From Anadara kagoshimensis (lineage: Eukaryota > Mollusca > Bivalvia > Arcoida > Arcidae): DNA of 64,000 bases. Below the pieces are notes generated by a model that saw only the letters and a list, made by a program, of their open reading frames with translations, was not told where the DNA came from and did no database searches. Position 1 is the stretch's first letter; the number at the start of each line of letters is the position of its first letter. This document shows, piece after piece, positions 10,465 through 24,200 of this stretch. The stretch lies in assembly GCA_021292105.1 (NCBI GenBank), contig CM037861.1, forward strand, positions 27,738,545 through 27,802,544, written 5' to 3'. The translations under genes were made by a program, and so were the position numbers.

Positions 10465-11991
10465 GTAATTCAACCTAACCATTCAGAGTGAGAATATTCC
10501 ATCTATAGTCGGAAACCCTATTAAGTGCTTAGGCAAATGGTTTGATGAAACTCTTGGAGATAAGGACAACATCCAGAAGATAGAACAGCAAGTTAAAGAA
10601 GGAATGAGGAACATAGACAAGACAGGACTACCTGGAAAGTTCAAGGCATGGATCTACCAACATGGCCTTTTACCACGCTTATCCTGGCCGCTAATGCTGT
10701 ATGAGATATCAACATCGACAGTGGAGAAACTGGAGAGAATCATCAACAAACACCTGAGAAAATGGTTTGGAGTACCACCAAGCTTCACATCGATAGGCTT
10801 ATATAGCAGAACAGCCAAGCTACAACTTCCTTTGACATCAATAGTAGAAGAGTTCAAGACCGGCAAGGCAAGACTTGTTATGACTTTAAAGGATTCAAGA
10901 GATGATAAGGTGAGATCAGCTGGAGTAGAAGTACGGACAGGGAGGAAGTGGTCAGCAACACAGGCAGTAGAACAGGCGGAGAGCAGGTTAAGACACAAAG
11001 ACATAATAGGAACAGTGGCTGTGGGAAGACAGGGTTTAGGAACATCCAAGAGTTGCTATTGGAACAAGGCCAATACAACAGAAAAACGGAGTATGGTTCA
11101 AAAAGAAATCCGAGCTAGTGAGGAAGATAACCGGCAAGCCAAGGCAGTAGAGATGGGAGTTCAGGGAGCTTGGACAAGATGGGATACAGACCAACGAACA
11201 CTATCCTGGTCAGACATCTGGAAGTATCCACAATTCCAACTACAATTTCTTTTACGCTCAGTTTACGATTTGCTACCAACACCAGCAAATCTCCAGAGAT
11301 GGGATCTATATTAAACACCAGATTGTCCCCTCTGTGGTAAAAGAGGAACTCTACAACATATCTTGTCCTCCTGTCAGGTGGCGTTATCACAGGGAAGATA
11401 CACCTGGCGTCATAACCAGGTTCTACGAGAGATGGCAGATACGGTAGAGAAAGAGCGGAAAAGCAAGGGAAAACACACAAAGGTAAAACACAGTAAATCC
11501 AGTTTGTAAAGGAAGGCGAAATAGTGAAGAGAAGAGCAAAGGAGAAGTTTGGGATACTAGACCAGGCAGATGACTGGAAGATGGTTGTGGACCTTGACAA
11601 GAAACTGGCTTTTCCTGAGATAATTCCAACCAATCTCAGGCCGGATATGGTATTGTGGTCACCGGGGACAAAAAAGATCATAGTAATAGAGCTGACAGTT
11701 CCATGGGAGGAAAGATGTGCTGAAGCCCATGAGAGGAAGAAGGCAAAGTATGATACATTGCTAATGGAGTGCAGAGAGAACGGGTGGCAGACCTGGAACT
11801 ATCCAGTAGAGGTTGGATGTAGAGGCTTCCCAGCACAATCAGTTTGGAGAATGCTATCTGGGTTAGGTGTCACAGGAAGAAGTAGACGAGCAGCAGTCCA
11901 GAAGATGGCCCAAGCAGCAGAAAGATCATCATGCTGGGTGTGGATGAAGAGGGACATTAGTAGCTGGATACCCACCACCAACGCGCAGTGA
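10465..11991 (+). pseudogene. RLE-type LINE polyprotein, C-terminal part, broken
   Basis: In order: reverse transcriptase thumb region, a basic linker, the zinc motif CPLCGKRGTLQHILSSC (about 11325-11375), and a PD-(D/E)XK nuclease with RPDMVLWSPG and VIELTVPWEE (about 11641-11710). It ends near GCRGFPAQSVW and TNAQ-stop. There is an in-frame stop at 11312 and a one-base shift near 11505. Reverse transcriptase, CCHC finger and C-terminal nuclease in this order define the R2/R4/CRE/NeSL/Hero group; the exact clade cannot be given. It is an inactive fragment. Confidence 0.75.
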
Positions 11992-12121
11992 CTGATCACC
12001 ACTGTGGACCCCCCATCCTGAGAGTGTACCGAGCTAGGGGTCGAAACACACAATGAGGGATGGCCTCGGCTGAGGACGTTGGCGGTGCAGCAGCAGTACC
12101 AACACAGCTGTATGTAAGTTA
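10465..12121 (+). mobile_element. Non-LTR retrotransposon, 5'-truncated, restriction-like endonuclease type
   Basis: The fragment begins inside the end of the reverse transcriptase (PIKCLGKWFDETL, GLLPRLSWPLMLYEI) and keeps the CCHC finger and C-terminal endonuclease, then about 130 bp of 3' UTR. 5' truncation is the normal outcome of target-primed reverse transcription. No flanking target duplication could be fixed. Confidence 0.75.
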
Positions 12122-14839
12122 AAGTAACATATCTTGCATAATATAACTTGAAATTTCACATTTTATAAGAAAATAATTCTTCCCAGTTTAGAGAGAATCT
12201 TATTATCTATTTATTTATTTATTTATTTATTTATTATTGTTAAATTTATATTTTAATTAACTATTTCAAAAAGAGAGGGATACTTGTTATTTTATACTTT
12301 TTGTCAAGTTCAGTCATAGTTTTCCTTATAATTAATTGCTGCAGTTTTGACATTTTTGGAGTTAGAATTTGACAATAAATTAAAATTAAAGATCTGTTGA
12401 AATGGTATATTCAACAACTTCATTTAAAACCATGTTCTGATTGCAACAAATTCATGACATGCATAAAATTATATCAACAGGGCATATTTTCATCTGATGA
12501 GATTCAAATCAAATTTTGGTTTTAGAAGAACAAAATAAAAGATATATATCAATACACATATAAAATTGAAGGTGGTAAATTCACACGTCATGTATTGGGC
12601 ATGGGCAATATTTGGTAATAACCCCTATTTTTGCATATGCATAAAATGTGTTTGGATATCAATATATAATAATCTGCACACGCTAAAAATATATAACCCT
12701 GCTAATATAGTTTGTGTTATCCATACTACCATAGCATTTACACACAAGCTTATCAAAAACAGAAACAATGGAAAATATTTAATCAATACTACATGCCAAA
12801 AAATTCGTCAGAATTTTTTTGTTTTCAGTCAATTAGATAGACCAATAAGATTCATCCACATGCATGTTATTCCAATGGTCAGGTAATGTACCAACTTTAC
12901 CCCCCCCCCCCCCCCCTTCCATTTCATTACATCGAGATAAATCACTTCCTTATAAAGACAAAAGGCTCTATTACTTCCGGGATATAGCCACATAATGATT
13001 TATCCTGTGCCATGCCCGCGGCATACAACTTAAATAATAGAACAATAAAATTCACCCATGCAAGGAAATTCCCTCAACAACTTCGTAAATAAAAGAAGTG
13101 AAAGTGTTTTAGGATGGAGTTGGTTTATTTGCAGACTGGCCCGAGGCGAGAAGCGAGACACCGGTGCAAAACTAACCGCCAGAAACAACCCGAATTAGCT
13201 TGATCCAACACTTAACATGCTTAAAGTCGAAAAAGAGTATATTAAGAATAACTCCCTTTCTTCAAAATATTCGAGAAAAGTGAAGAAAATTCAATAAAGA
13301 CTTGTAAACCTACCACACCTCAGACTCGGTAATCTTCTTCAGTTACTCAAAGTGTTTTCCGGCTAATTACTTACGATAAAATTTGATCACGATAGATAAA
13401 GAAGTGCGCGCAATGTTGTTGATAAATTATGATTTATTCATTTATTAGGATGTGTTGAATATTGCAAAGTTATATCTTCATAGTAAATAAGAATTATTAT
13501 TTGTATTACATGGGATGTCATTCACGCTTCCGTTTCTTTGTATTTTCGACGTCTTAGGAACTAAACAGTCTTTGACCCCGTGACCTTTTCACCATTATTT
13601 ACAGCATCAGCTGCCCGACAGTGTGTCATCATCTTACTCACAACAGAAGTTTTTAAAAGTACTAATAACACAGTCTATTAGTTAATAACAATGAAGTTGA
13701 TCAGTGCTTTAGTTTTTACTGTCAAGAATCTCTAAATATTCTCCAAAAGCACCTGTTGAGTCTAGATCCAGACCCACCAACAGCACTTGTTTATATCATA
13801 AAATAAGAAATGTCATTTTGTCTTTTTAGTTAATTATACGCAATTTTTGCAATTATTTTATTGACTGTGATGTCCCTTGTATACCCTTAATTGGCGAGTA
13901 AATTTCACTGTATATCACTATAAATATAAAAGATGCCCATGTTTATTTAGGAGTGACAGTTTATTCCTTTAAATTTTATGTGGAGGGTACAAATGGAAGT
14001 GGAGTCTTTCAAAAATGAAATCTAGACATAAGCAAAAACATTTAGACTGAATAATCAGGAACACACTACAATTTAATACAAATAAAATAAGAAAACATGA
14101 CACAAGATGAACACGTTGGGATCGAACTCCCAACTGTAAACCCCAGCTTTGTATGTACATTAGGTGAAGAATAATAATTGCCGGTTCTGTGGTTGCAAGA
14201 ACTTAATTAGAAGGTCCTGACTTGTTCCCACTTGATAAAGAACTTGATAAATATGATTTACATAATGTATATAATAAGTATCAAATTATTTGATGTGGTT
14301 GAATATTGAGGAAAAAACATTCAATTCTAATTTTGTCACAAAACTTAACCCTGAAAAAATAGCAATATTTTGTAACCATAGATAGCAAATTTGAAGTTCT
14401 ACTCCTATACACTGTTTAGTTTCATTCATTTGCATTAACTGACATATGTTGCAGGGGTATTAAATTCCCCAAGTCCGAGGTCCAGTGCCATTTGGTTTTA
14501 CATTCGGACCCTTGATATTAAAACTGAAATAGTCTGATGGACCTGTCATTTTTAATAAACAAGGACCCCATTTTCAGATAATTCTCTGATAACATATTCA
14601 TGGATATTGGACTTTCAAAACTTAGTGTGGGACCTGCCAAAAACAAAGACAAAAGGTCCTGAACCTAACATTACAAAACATAATTTTGAACCCCTGAGTT
14701 TGGCTGAAATGTTCAAGCTGGTATTAAGAAACTGTAGGATGTACAAAATATTTTTTAACATTTTGCCGTAACATTGTGTAACAGGTGCTTAAAAAATTGA
14801 TTTCATCAAACAAATTGATTAGATATCTAATCTCTCTTC
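12122..14839. other. Intergenic DNA between RhoGDI and FDXR
   Basis: No coding frame with family signal. It holds a (TTTA)n tract at 12208-12237 and a 17-base C run at 12900-12916. A more CpG-containing stretch lies around 13000-13400. On the minus strand there is a good donor (GTAGGT) near 13311, which could end a RhoGDI 5' untranslated exon; this is inference. A SINE-like B-box (minus strand GTTCGATCCC) lies near 14120. Confidence 0.4.
12900..12916. repeat. Poly(C) run
   Basis: Seventeen consecutive C residues. Confidence 0.9.
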
Positions 14840-14847
14840 ACAATTAC

Positions 14848-15179
14848 CACTGCAGTAGCTCAGTAGAGAACATGCTTCGAATGTTGGCGGTGATGGCTTC
14901 AAATCCTGGCCAGGGTCTGACCAAGATTTGAAAATAGGTAGTGACAGTTCTTTTGTCAAATACTCTGCATTTAGAAATGAAAGTCACAGGGTCTTTCGGA
15001 ACTTTGAAAACCGATGCTCCATGTCATGGCAGGTGCGGCACGTCAAAGAACCCTTACTGCACATTGCCCTTAGTGCACTGCACAGGTAAAAATTTCTGTA
15101 ACTTCACCTATGGCTGGTGATGTCTTGATTTAAGTGAAATATTCTTGACTGGGAAGTAAAAACCATTCAGCCAGTCTTT
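14848..15179 (+). mobile_element. tRNA-derived SINE, family B, full copy
   Basis: Head CAGTAGCTCAGTAGAGAACA and TTCAAATCCTGGCC (degraded A and B boxes), body with AAAGAACCCTTACTGCAC and ACAGGTAAAAATTTCTG, tail GAAATATTCTTGACTGGG. ACAATTAC flanks both sides (14840-14847 and 15180-15187). It lies 240 bp upstream of the FDXR start. Confidence 0.8.
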
Positions 15180-15425
15180 ACAATTACATACCAATTTTTT
15201 AACAGAAATGAAGCAAAAATCTTTTATCAAATTCATGATAACTTTTTTTGGACTTATTATAAACTAAATACAGCCAACAGTGTTTCTGTTTATTCTTGTT
15301 TATTTATGTAATTATTTATGATTCATAAACTTTATGTAAATATTATGTTGTGCCTATGAGTTTTAACGTAAGGCTTAATAAAGATTGTGAATATTTATAT
15401 TTACATTATTTAGGGAAAGAAGATC

Positions 15426-15587
15426 ATGAGACTTGTAGTTAGAAGAATATGTGAACACCATTTTAGATGGCTGCTGCGTAAGTCACACAAATCATCAAGT
15501 GTGTTAAACTTACGAAGACATAATCATCATGTCTGTATCGTTGGAAGTGGCCCTGCTGGTTTTTATACAGCCCAACAGTTACTAAAG
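15426..15587 (+). CDS. FDXR: FDXR exon 1 (presequence and FAD motif)
   Basis: ATG follows TTTAGGGAAAGAAGATC; the TTTAG may be the acceptor of an untranslated first intron. It encodes [19 protein letters not shown], a basic amphipathic matrix-targeting sequence, then [19 protein letters not shown]. Donor GTACAG, phase 0. Confidence 0.93.
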
Positions 15588-16390
15588 GTACAGTGCCAAT
15601 TAAGTTTAAAAGTATTTACATCATTTTCAAATTGTCCAACTTTATTGCATACATTTAGTTTATCAAGTTTGGATATAACTTTTAAATACAAGTAATACTT
15701 CAATATTTCAATCCATAAAATTATAACTTATTGAAATGTCATTCTGCTAAAGCTAGGCGTTTTTTAGCTAAAATAGTGTTTTTATCTTAAAAAAAAAATT
15801 TCCCCAAATTTTTATATTTCTATCCAAAATTTCAGAAAATTCCAAGAAAATTTATTTTCAAGCTTGTGTGTGATGATGTTTTAATAGTAGTGTTTTAACA
15901 GCATTTTCAATTGCGTACCACTTTTTTTACACAGTGTAGCATTTTTCTTCACTTTTCAATTTGATTGCAAGAAGTTTATCAACAGTGGTCTGAAATAGGA
16001 TAGGATATCAAAATTGTAGTTATCTGAAATACATCTTTTGAAGCATTTTAATTTGATGAATTTATGACTTTACAATTCATGTATAGAATAAGTAGTAAAT
16101 TGTATTGGTGCCTAAACAATCTGTATAAAAACATTGTGTAGGAAAATAGCATGAGAGTGCAAAATCACTGCTGAAGTACCGTGACCTCTGTAAAAAAAAA
16201 CACAACATATTTCTTTTGATTCTTGATGTGTATCTTTATCTAGCTCATTCATTTTGGCAGGGCAACCAAGAAGTTAAAGTTGATATATATGAGAAACTTC
16301 CTGTGCCATTTGGATTGGTAAGATATGGCGTGGCTCCTGATCACCCAGAAGTCAAAGTAAGCTATTTTTTAATTTCCAAATAACAAATAA

Positions 16391-16421
<31 letters not shown>

Positions 16422-19400
16422 AAAAAATTACAAAATTAAAAAGCAATAAGCAATATAAAGAAAAAGTAAACCTATTGATAAGCATAACACTTTAGACAAT
16501 AACTGGTAAGGAATTTTTATCATTATGTCATTTTGGAATCGGAAAATAGTTAAAATACATATATTCAAATGGATGCTTAGTATAAGGAAATATAGATGTT
16601 ACATTTTGTATTTCAATTCAATGAGTCAGGTTTTGACTTCCTGTTAAAAAGATTGTGTTTGCAGTCTTCAACTTATATAGGCTTTATTTTGATTCAACTA
16701 ATGACTAAGCATCAATTTCCTTATAAAAATGTTTTCATGAATTTTTGGATACCTAATGTATTTATATTATTTTCTGCATTACACACACACACACACACAC
16801 ACACACATGGTCAGAGTAACTAGCTAACCAGGAGGTGCTTACCCTTCCCTGGGACACCTGGCCTTACTTCCCTGGTGCAAGTTTGTGTGTTTATCTTAAT
16901 TTGTCTGTTACTTAGCTTAGCGATTGTGATTTGGCCATGGTTTTATGTTTGTTTTTGATTACTGATATACTCACGCATGCTGATTATTATCCAATTCATT
17001 TTCGTATTGTTGTGAATTTTAATTTAATTTGATTGGTACTGATTCTATTTGAAAATTGTTGTTTTCTTCAGAATGTAATCCACACTTTCACCCAGACTGC
17101 AAAAAATGATAGATGCTCATTTATAGGAAATGTAACTGTAGGACAAGATGTGACAGTTGATCAACTACGGCAAGCTTATTCTGCTGTTATTCTGGTATGT
17201 AAAATATAAATGGTTATTGGGTGGTTAGAAGGGTGTTTTACTCCTGGGCAAAGTTATTTCATCGATAAAGGTGGCATGTCAGTTTTGAGAGTTGGGAGAA
17301 TCTGGATTACGGTTCTTAAATCATCCATTTTTGGCAAGTGAATTGACAAATTTTCTAACACATTGACACTAAGATTTGCTAGAGTGTGATTCTTTCATAG
17401 GCTGTCAAGTTCAAGTTCTTTTATTCACTCAAAAACCACCGGAGGTGGTACAAGAGGTACAATAATTACATTAACAGAATACGAAAAATATATATTACAA
17501 TTATAAACAAATATTTTGGTGATAAGTAATAATAATAATAATGACACAGAAAGTAATTAGTAATTAAAGTATAATATAATATCTAGTATGCCTTCTGACC
17601 TTCCTGAATAAACTTGCATAAGTCAGACAATGTTTGATAATTTTTACTTTTAAACAAATATTGCATTTTTATAATATTTGGGTTAGTATACATGTATTGC
17701 TTAAACTTTAATCTTCTCTGCTTCTGAAATTAATTGATTAATTTAAACAAAAATTGGTTTGGTTTCATTGAGAAAATAATCTCTTCTGAAACCTCTATGT
17801 AAATATGAACAGCATTGATGATTGAAGATTTTTAGCTTGTGTAGAATTTAAATTTTATTTGGCATCCCCATTGGATATCAAAATGGCGACCATCACTGTA
17901 AATAGCCAAAAGACTAAAATGGCCAATGTAGCTTCATTTGTTATCAATTTTATCACAATATATTTACAATCATTTATATTTTCTTGCTTAAACTTATTGA
18001 AAAGAATAATGTTTACATTAAGTAAACTAGCATGACCTGTTGATCTCTTGGCAAGTCTGATTTTGGTTTGGGTTGTTTATTGTGACGTCAAAGAACACGG
18101 GGCTAAATGCATTGGAGAGATTAATTGTGCTGTTCCATTCACTAACAAAACCAGTGGATAAGAAAGAAATAAAAGCTAATATTTTGCAGTATTAAATGAT
18201 TGACCTTTTGCAAATTCTAAGCAGAAATTTCAACTATTAATATTGTAAATACACAATTTTATGGGAATTGCCATTTCCAAAATATTGTCTATATCACATA
18301 AACTGCAACAAATTGAAAGTTATTTCTATAACAAGACAATATATAGTTGATCGTTGTTTTAAACATCTTGACCGACATTTATTCTACAAGTTGTGATGTT
18401 TTAGGATTACAGTATGATTCATGAGTTGATTACTACAGGTACATTTTGTTTATTTCAGAGTTATGGTGCCAATGATGACAGACACTTTGGTATTCCAGGA
18501 GAGGTATATCTTTATTTTACACTATGGTAGAACTTGTTCCCACTACAGGAACTTTACACAACAAAGCAAGCTGCTTTCAAATAAATTATTGACCCAGGGA
18601 TATTACAACCCAGGATATAAAGGCCCTTAAAATGTCTTATTGCTCCGCAAAATATTTTTGATATCTCAGTATCCAAAAATCACCCCAGGTATATTTGCTA
18701 TCCCATTGTTTCATGTTCCTGTCATTCTCAATTTATGATTTTAAACCCTTCCAGAGCACCCAGCCTCATTTTCTGGTGGAAGTTAACATGTTTTTCTTAT
18801 TATGCTAGTTTCAAAGTTTTCACTGATCCAATTTTCTGGTATCATAGATCAAGTTAAAGATTTATAAATGGTACTTAACAACCCATTCTTAACCTTAATA
18901 CTATATTTGGTCTCTGGTTTTATTGAAGGTGTTAATTTTGATCATTTAGTCAGATGTGACAGTAATATTTGTTTTAAAATCAGATAAAAAGAGTGCATAT
19001 TTTCTCAATTTTCAGGGACCTTGTCCCAATCTTTAAAAAAAAATTAAATAGTCCTACTCTGGCTAAGAAATGTTTTTGCTGTTTATATTTACTTCCAGAC
19101 GCACATTCTGTTTTGTCAAAACTTGTATTTTTAACTGTAATTAGCATCCATCTTTTCCTCCAGGACTTGGACAATGTTGTAGCAGCTCGTAACTTCGTAG
19201 GATGGTTTAATGGTTTACCTCAAGATAAAGATGTAAGTTGTTTTCAGTGTTAGGTAGGTTGTTTGTTTGTGTTTTACTTATTTTTATCTAACATTAGACT
19301 AGTTTTTCTATCTGATTTGACGAAATACAGTATTATCGAACACGTATGATACAGAATCTTGGCGGTAAAGTGCACTTGTACTTTCTCATTGTGACGTCAT

Positions 19401-21199
19401 GTCATGTCAAATGTCATAACATAGTTCAGTGGTTTTCTGTGGTAAAATGTAATTTTTTTTCACATAAAATATTGTTATTTTTAATTATTTTAAATAACCT
19501 ACCGTAATTGGAAATGTTAGATAAAAATATCATATACACAGTGTGTATATAATATGTATGTATGTACACCTAGTAACTATCCCCCTCTTCGTCTCTTAGC
19601 AACAAGACATTTACTTCTGTTTGATTCTAGACTTTCAGGATTCAAAATAACTTTCTTAAAAGCATTTATATAACTGCTTTGTTCCTGAAAGTCGTAAATC
19701 AAATTCAGTTCACAAGACACAAAAAATGTAGTTCCAGGGTCAACTGAAAGTTAGGTGACTCAAGGTTCCTATTGTTTCAGTTCCTATATCTGTCCATCAC
19801 TATTTTCAAAAAATGGTGTTTTTCCTTTAAGATAAGTCATGATTGCAATAGGCTCAAGTAATTTCAAGAGTTATGTTTATATCCTAGAGTATAATAGATT
19901 CATGGATTTTTTTTTTCACTGAAGAAATAGTATATTAATTTTATCGCCATTGGCAACACTAGAAATTTGAATATGTACATTGTAACTGAAAATACAATAC
20001 ATAGAGAATTTTAGATTGTGAAACAATATTATTATATACATGTACTAAAGATTTTTTATTTTATTTTTCTACAGCTTAAGGTTAATTTAGATGTTGATTC
20101 CGCTGTCATTCTTGGTCAGGGTAATGTTGCATTAGATGTTGCTAGGATACTTCTTCTTCCTCTAGAGGAGTTACAGGTAATTACTGTGGGTTAAGTTAAG
20201 TTGAGTAATGGTGTTTAATGTCCTAGTCAAGAATATTTCACTTCCAGGTATATTGAGACCAGGGGTCCGGAAACGGTCATATTTGCCGGACATGTCCGAC
20301 AAAAAATTATTTTGACCGACGTGAAAAATCGCCAGTCGGACATTTTTTGTTTTCGGACATTTTCAATTTTACAACAGAAATATTAAACGGACAAATCAGT
20401 TTTCGGTCCGACAAAATTAACTACCGCTAGTCTGTCTGTCGGTCTTTTAAACTCTACCTGACTTCACTAAGTGTATTGTCCTTACCACGCGTTTACCTGT
20501 CAACAACAGTAAGATCTAATAATCAGGTGATTGTTTATTAATCAGTAAATACCTGTGGACTTAAGTAGTCGCGTGCCGCGTGTCTTTTTCTTTTGTTTCC
20601 CAGTCCGAATCATTATAACTTTCTTTAAACGTGTGTTTGTTTAAAAATAACTGTGTTGATTACGGAAGCCATAACGAGTGTCGGTCAAGGGTGACGGTTT
20701 GTCATCAAAGAGGTTCCACGCGGGGTGTTGAAAATTACCTACTACGCGCTTTGTGACTGTTTCTTTATTAATAAATAAAGAAACGCGATTAAATTTTATT
20801 TTAATAAAAGTTTCGGCATTAATATCTTTCATTCACATAAATATATTGGAACCTCGTCAAGCAGTTCCCGTTATATCGTGATTCGTGATACCTGAATTCC
20901 TAATTTAGAACCTTCTAATTACAATTCGTGTATCTTCGGAATACGAAAATTCCCGATTGTTAGTAAACAATATGGCGGACGTGCAATATCAAGCATCGTG
21001 GACAGTAACGAATACTGATAATAACATCATATTGCGGAAGCTTAGAAAAGCAGTAAACGTCTTAGTCTTGTAACAACGCACATGGATTAAAATTGGCAAT
21101 CGCGGTAGCTCAAAGAAATAGGTTGGTTTGTTTGTCAAAATAAAATAATCCACAACATGCACTGCACGCATAGTCACTAAGTCAGCTCTGTGCCGACGA

Positions 21200-21247
<48 letters not shown>

Positions 21248-24200
21248 GCTTGTACAAAATGTCCGACGGGCCGGACAGAAATTTCCGAAGCCCTGATTGA
21301 GACATCACCAGTTATAGATAAAGGTGCAGAAATTTTGCCTCTGCGTTGCACTGGTGGCATTATACAGCAGGGTTCTTTATCGTGCCACATTTGCCGTGAC
21401 ACAGGACCTCGATTATTTTAATTCCCATCCAAAAGAACTGTGACATTAGTTTTCTAATGTCCAGTGCTTAGCGAAAGAACAGTCACTACCCGCTTTAAAG
21501 TCTTGGGTCAGACCCATTTGGGGTTCAAACCCTTGACCTTCTACTTATAGATTACTGTGGGTTATTAGCTTGTCAAGTACAGAAGACCTCATGTACAGCA
21601 GCATGAACATTTTCATCACCAGCTTGATGGTTTTGGTATAATGATGATGAAATATTGATCAGTTTATATTAATGATGACAAAAATAGATAATTCTTTAAA
21701 TCTTGATGTTAATTAAAGCTTAAATTCATAATTGTTTGCATATCACATAATTTGCTGTGTAATCTACTGAATAATGTTACCAAGACCCAAGACTTGAAAG
21801 TGGACAGCGATTGTTTTTTTTTGCCAAGCACTTAACATTAGGAAATGAAAGTCATGGTTCTTTCGGATGGGAACTTAAAATAAAAGAGGTCTTGTGTGAC
21901 AGTAGCCATGGCATGATAAAGAACCCTGCTGTATAATGCCATCAGCGCAATGCATAGGCAAAATTTCTGCACCTTTGCCTATAGCTTGCAGCATCTTTTT
22001 ATAAGTGAAATATTCTTGACTGTTATGTTAAACATGATTACTCAAGTAAAATGTCTGCGTTTCACCATTGACAGTTCACTTTTCTTTTCCTTTGAATTGG
22101 TGACATGTTTACATATACATGTACATGCATACTTCCGGTATTTGATTTATTTAACCATTGAACTGTCTAGAAATGGCATTTAAAATGTTTTAACTTCCAC
22201 TGCTGTGCAAAGCAAACTAAAAAATGTGAACTAGCATGCATTTCTAATCGTTGGAACAGCCATTCTATGAGGTCACACATAAATAGGCACAAGCAAAAAA
22301 GAAGTGGCTTCATTTTAGTCCCATAATTACATTTGGTCTCAGAATTTCATATTATAAAACATCACAAATATAAACATTTCTTGTTAGTTTCATAATTTTT
22401 TTTAAAGAAAGATAATCACAAAAGCTACACAGTTTTTTTCTGGTGGTAGCTTTTGTTTTTATTTTATTCACCCCTGTTGTTTAGAGAGGCTGTTACAAAA
22501 CTAAATGGTTTGACCCAATTAATAGCATATGACAAATCTATTGACCTTTAATTATAGTTAGCCTGGAATATGTGTAATACATGTGTGCCAAGGTGCTAGC
22601 AGACTAAAGATTAATTTGAGTTGTTTCCCCTTTGACCATAATCTGCATATTTCTGTTACACTTTCATAATATAACAAATTCCTTTTATTTGAGTTGTCTC
22701 CCCTTTGACCATAAAAATACTTGTTAGTGTGACCACACAGGTCCTTGAATATTGGGAAAAATGGCTAATAGTGTTGTGTAATGCTAAAATATGAAGTTCA
22801 GAGCTTACTTCAACACCATACTTTAGTCATAAGTTTGTGACAGTTTTTTTATGGCTTTATTCATAATTGTAAAAATCAAATTCCACTGTATTATCTACAA
22901 AATTACATTATTTTCAGAACTTGTTCATTAACAAGTAGTATATTTTTGTATATTTCTAATCTGATCTTATCTTGCTCAGTCTTGTTTCAATCGCTTCTAG
23001 TTGTAAGGTTCCACCCTCAGGTGGCCTACTCTTTTTCCAACTCTATAGAGGTGTCTTTAGCATGCACCGAGACACGAGACCTCAGTTTTGAATTTCATCA
23101 GAAAGAATATTCCAATACTTTAAGCTTTTTACAGCTCTAGTATGGATAGAAGATAAATATCATCTCAGAAAATTTTCAAGTCCAGAGTTAGGTTCGAACC
23201 CACAACACTGTATTACAATGTAAACTGAGAATATGATTTAAAGAGATAAGTTAAATAATCTATACTGGTAGTCAGTATTATTTGTGAATCACATTATGGC
23301 ATATGCACCGCATTTATCAGCATTAAATGATACAGATTTGTAATGATATTGAAGACTTTGTTCAATCTATGTACTTTATTCTTGAGTGTCATATAATATA
23401 CAACTACATGTATACAGTATCAAGGCCGCATTCACACTTCTCTCACCACATGGCTATGATTTCTAAGTGACCTCGGAGCCAAGGAAGGTCATTCACATAT
23501 AACCTTGTGCCCAATCATACTGTCATATATACATTTGTATATAAATAATATAACAGGTTCTATCTTTTTTGTATTTCAGAAAACAGACATATCTCAACAT
23601 GCTTTGGAAGCTTTGAAAAGAAGTAGAATAAAGAAGGTTTATATTGTTGGTAGACGAGGTCCATTACAAGTTGCATTTACAATCAAAGAATTACGGGAAA
23701 TGATCAAATTATCAGGAACAAGACCATTGTTACATAAAGAGGACTTTAAAGACTTGGATACAGTTATAAAAGGTAAAATACAAACGAGAAAACTAAATAT
23801 ACCATAGAAGTCAACAGTCTGCTCTTAGTCTAAACTTTCTAGTCTAATCAGGATTGAGGACTGTACCTACCGGGTGTTTGTTTTTCAGTGATAGGAGGTA
23901 GTTTGAGATTACAAAAGATTGTAACTCAAACCAAACAGAATTTGTGTTTCGCCCCCTCCTTCCCCCAGCAACGAAGTTGAAATACATTTAGATCAACACT
24001 ATATTTTTTTTCTTCCATTGCTTCCATTGGGAGAATATTCAAATTCTGTTATAATTTTATTTAAAATGGCAAGCTGAGTTAAGCAAGGAGACTTCACATT
24101 GCTTTTATAAAGTACTTAGGTACATGTAATAGGGTTTCAGGGATTTATCAAGGGCCTATTTAGGGCCGAAATTTGGCCCCATTCCCAATTGAAAAACATT

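Larger units (their letters stand above)
20194..21550 (-). mobile_element. Family B SINE interrupted by a hAT element; 14-bp target duplication
   Basis: ATTACTGTGGGTTA flanks both ends (20180-20193 and 21551-21564). The SINE body is split: 20194-20259 carries the tail side (TCAAGAATATTTCACTTCC), 21304-21550 the rest (GGTGCAGAAATTTTGCC, TACAGCAGGGTTCTTTATCG, GGGTTCAAACCCTTGACC). The tRNA head is cut short. It lies 17 bp downstream of FDXR exon 6. Confidence 0.88.

Noticed and set aside
20989-21402. Minus-strand frame with a 15-lysine run
   Set aside because: It is the poly(T) tract of the nested hAT element read in reverse.
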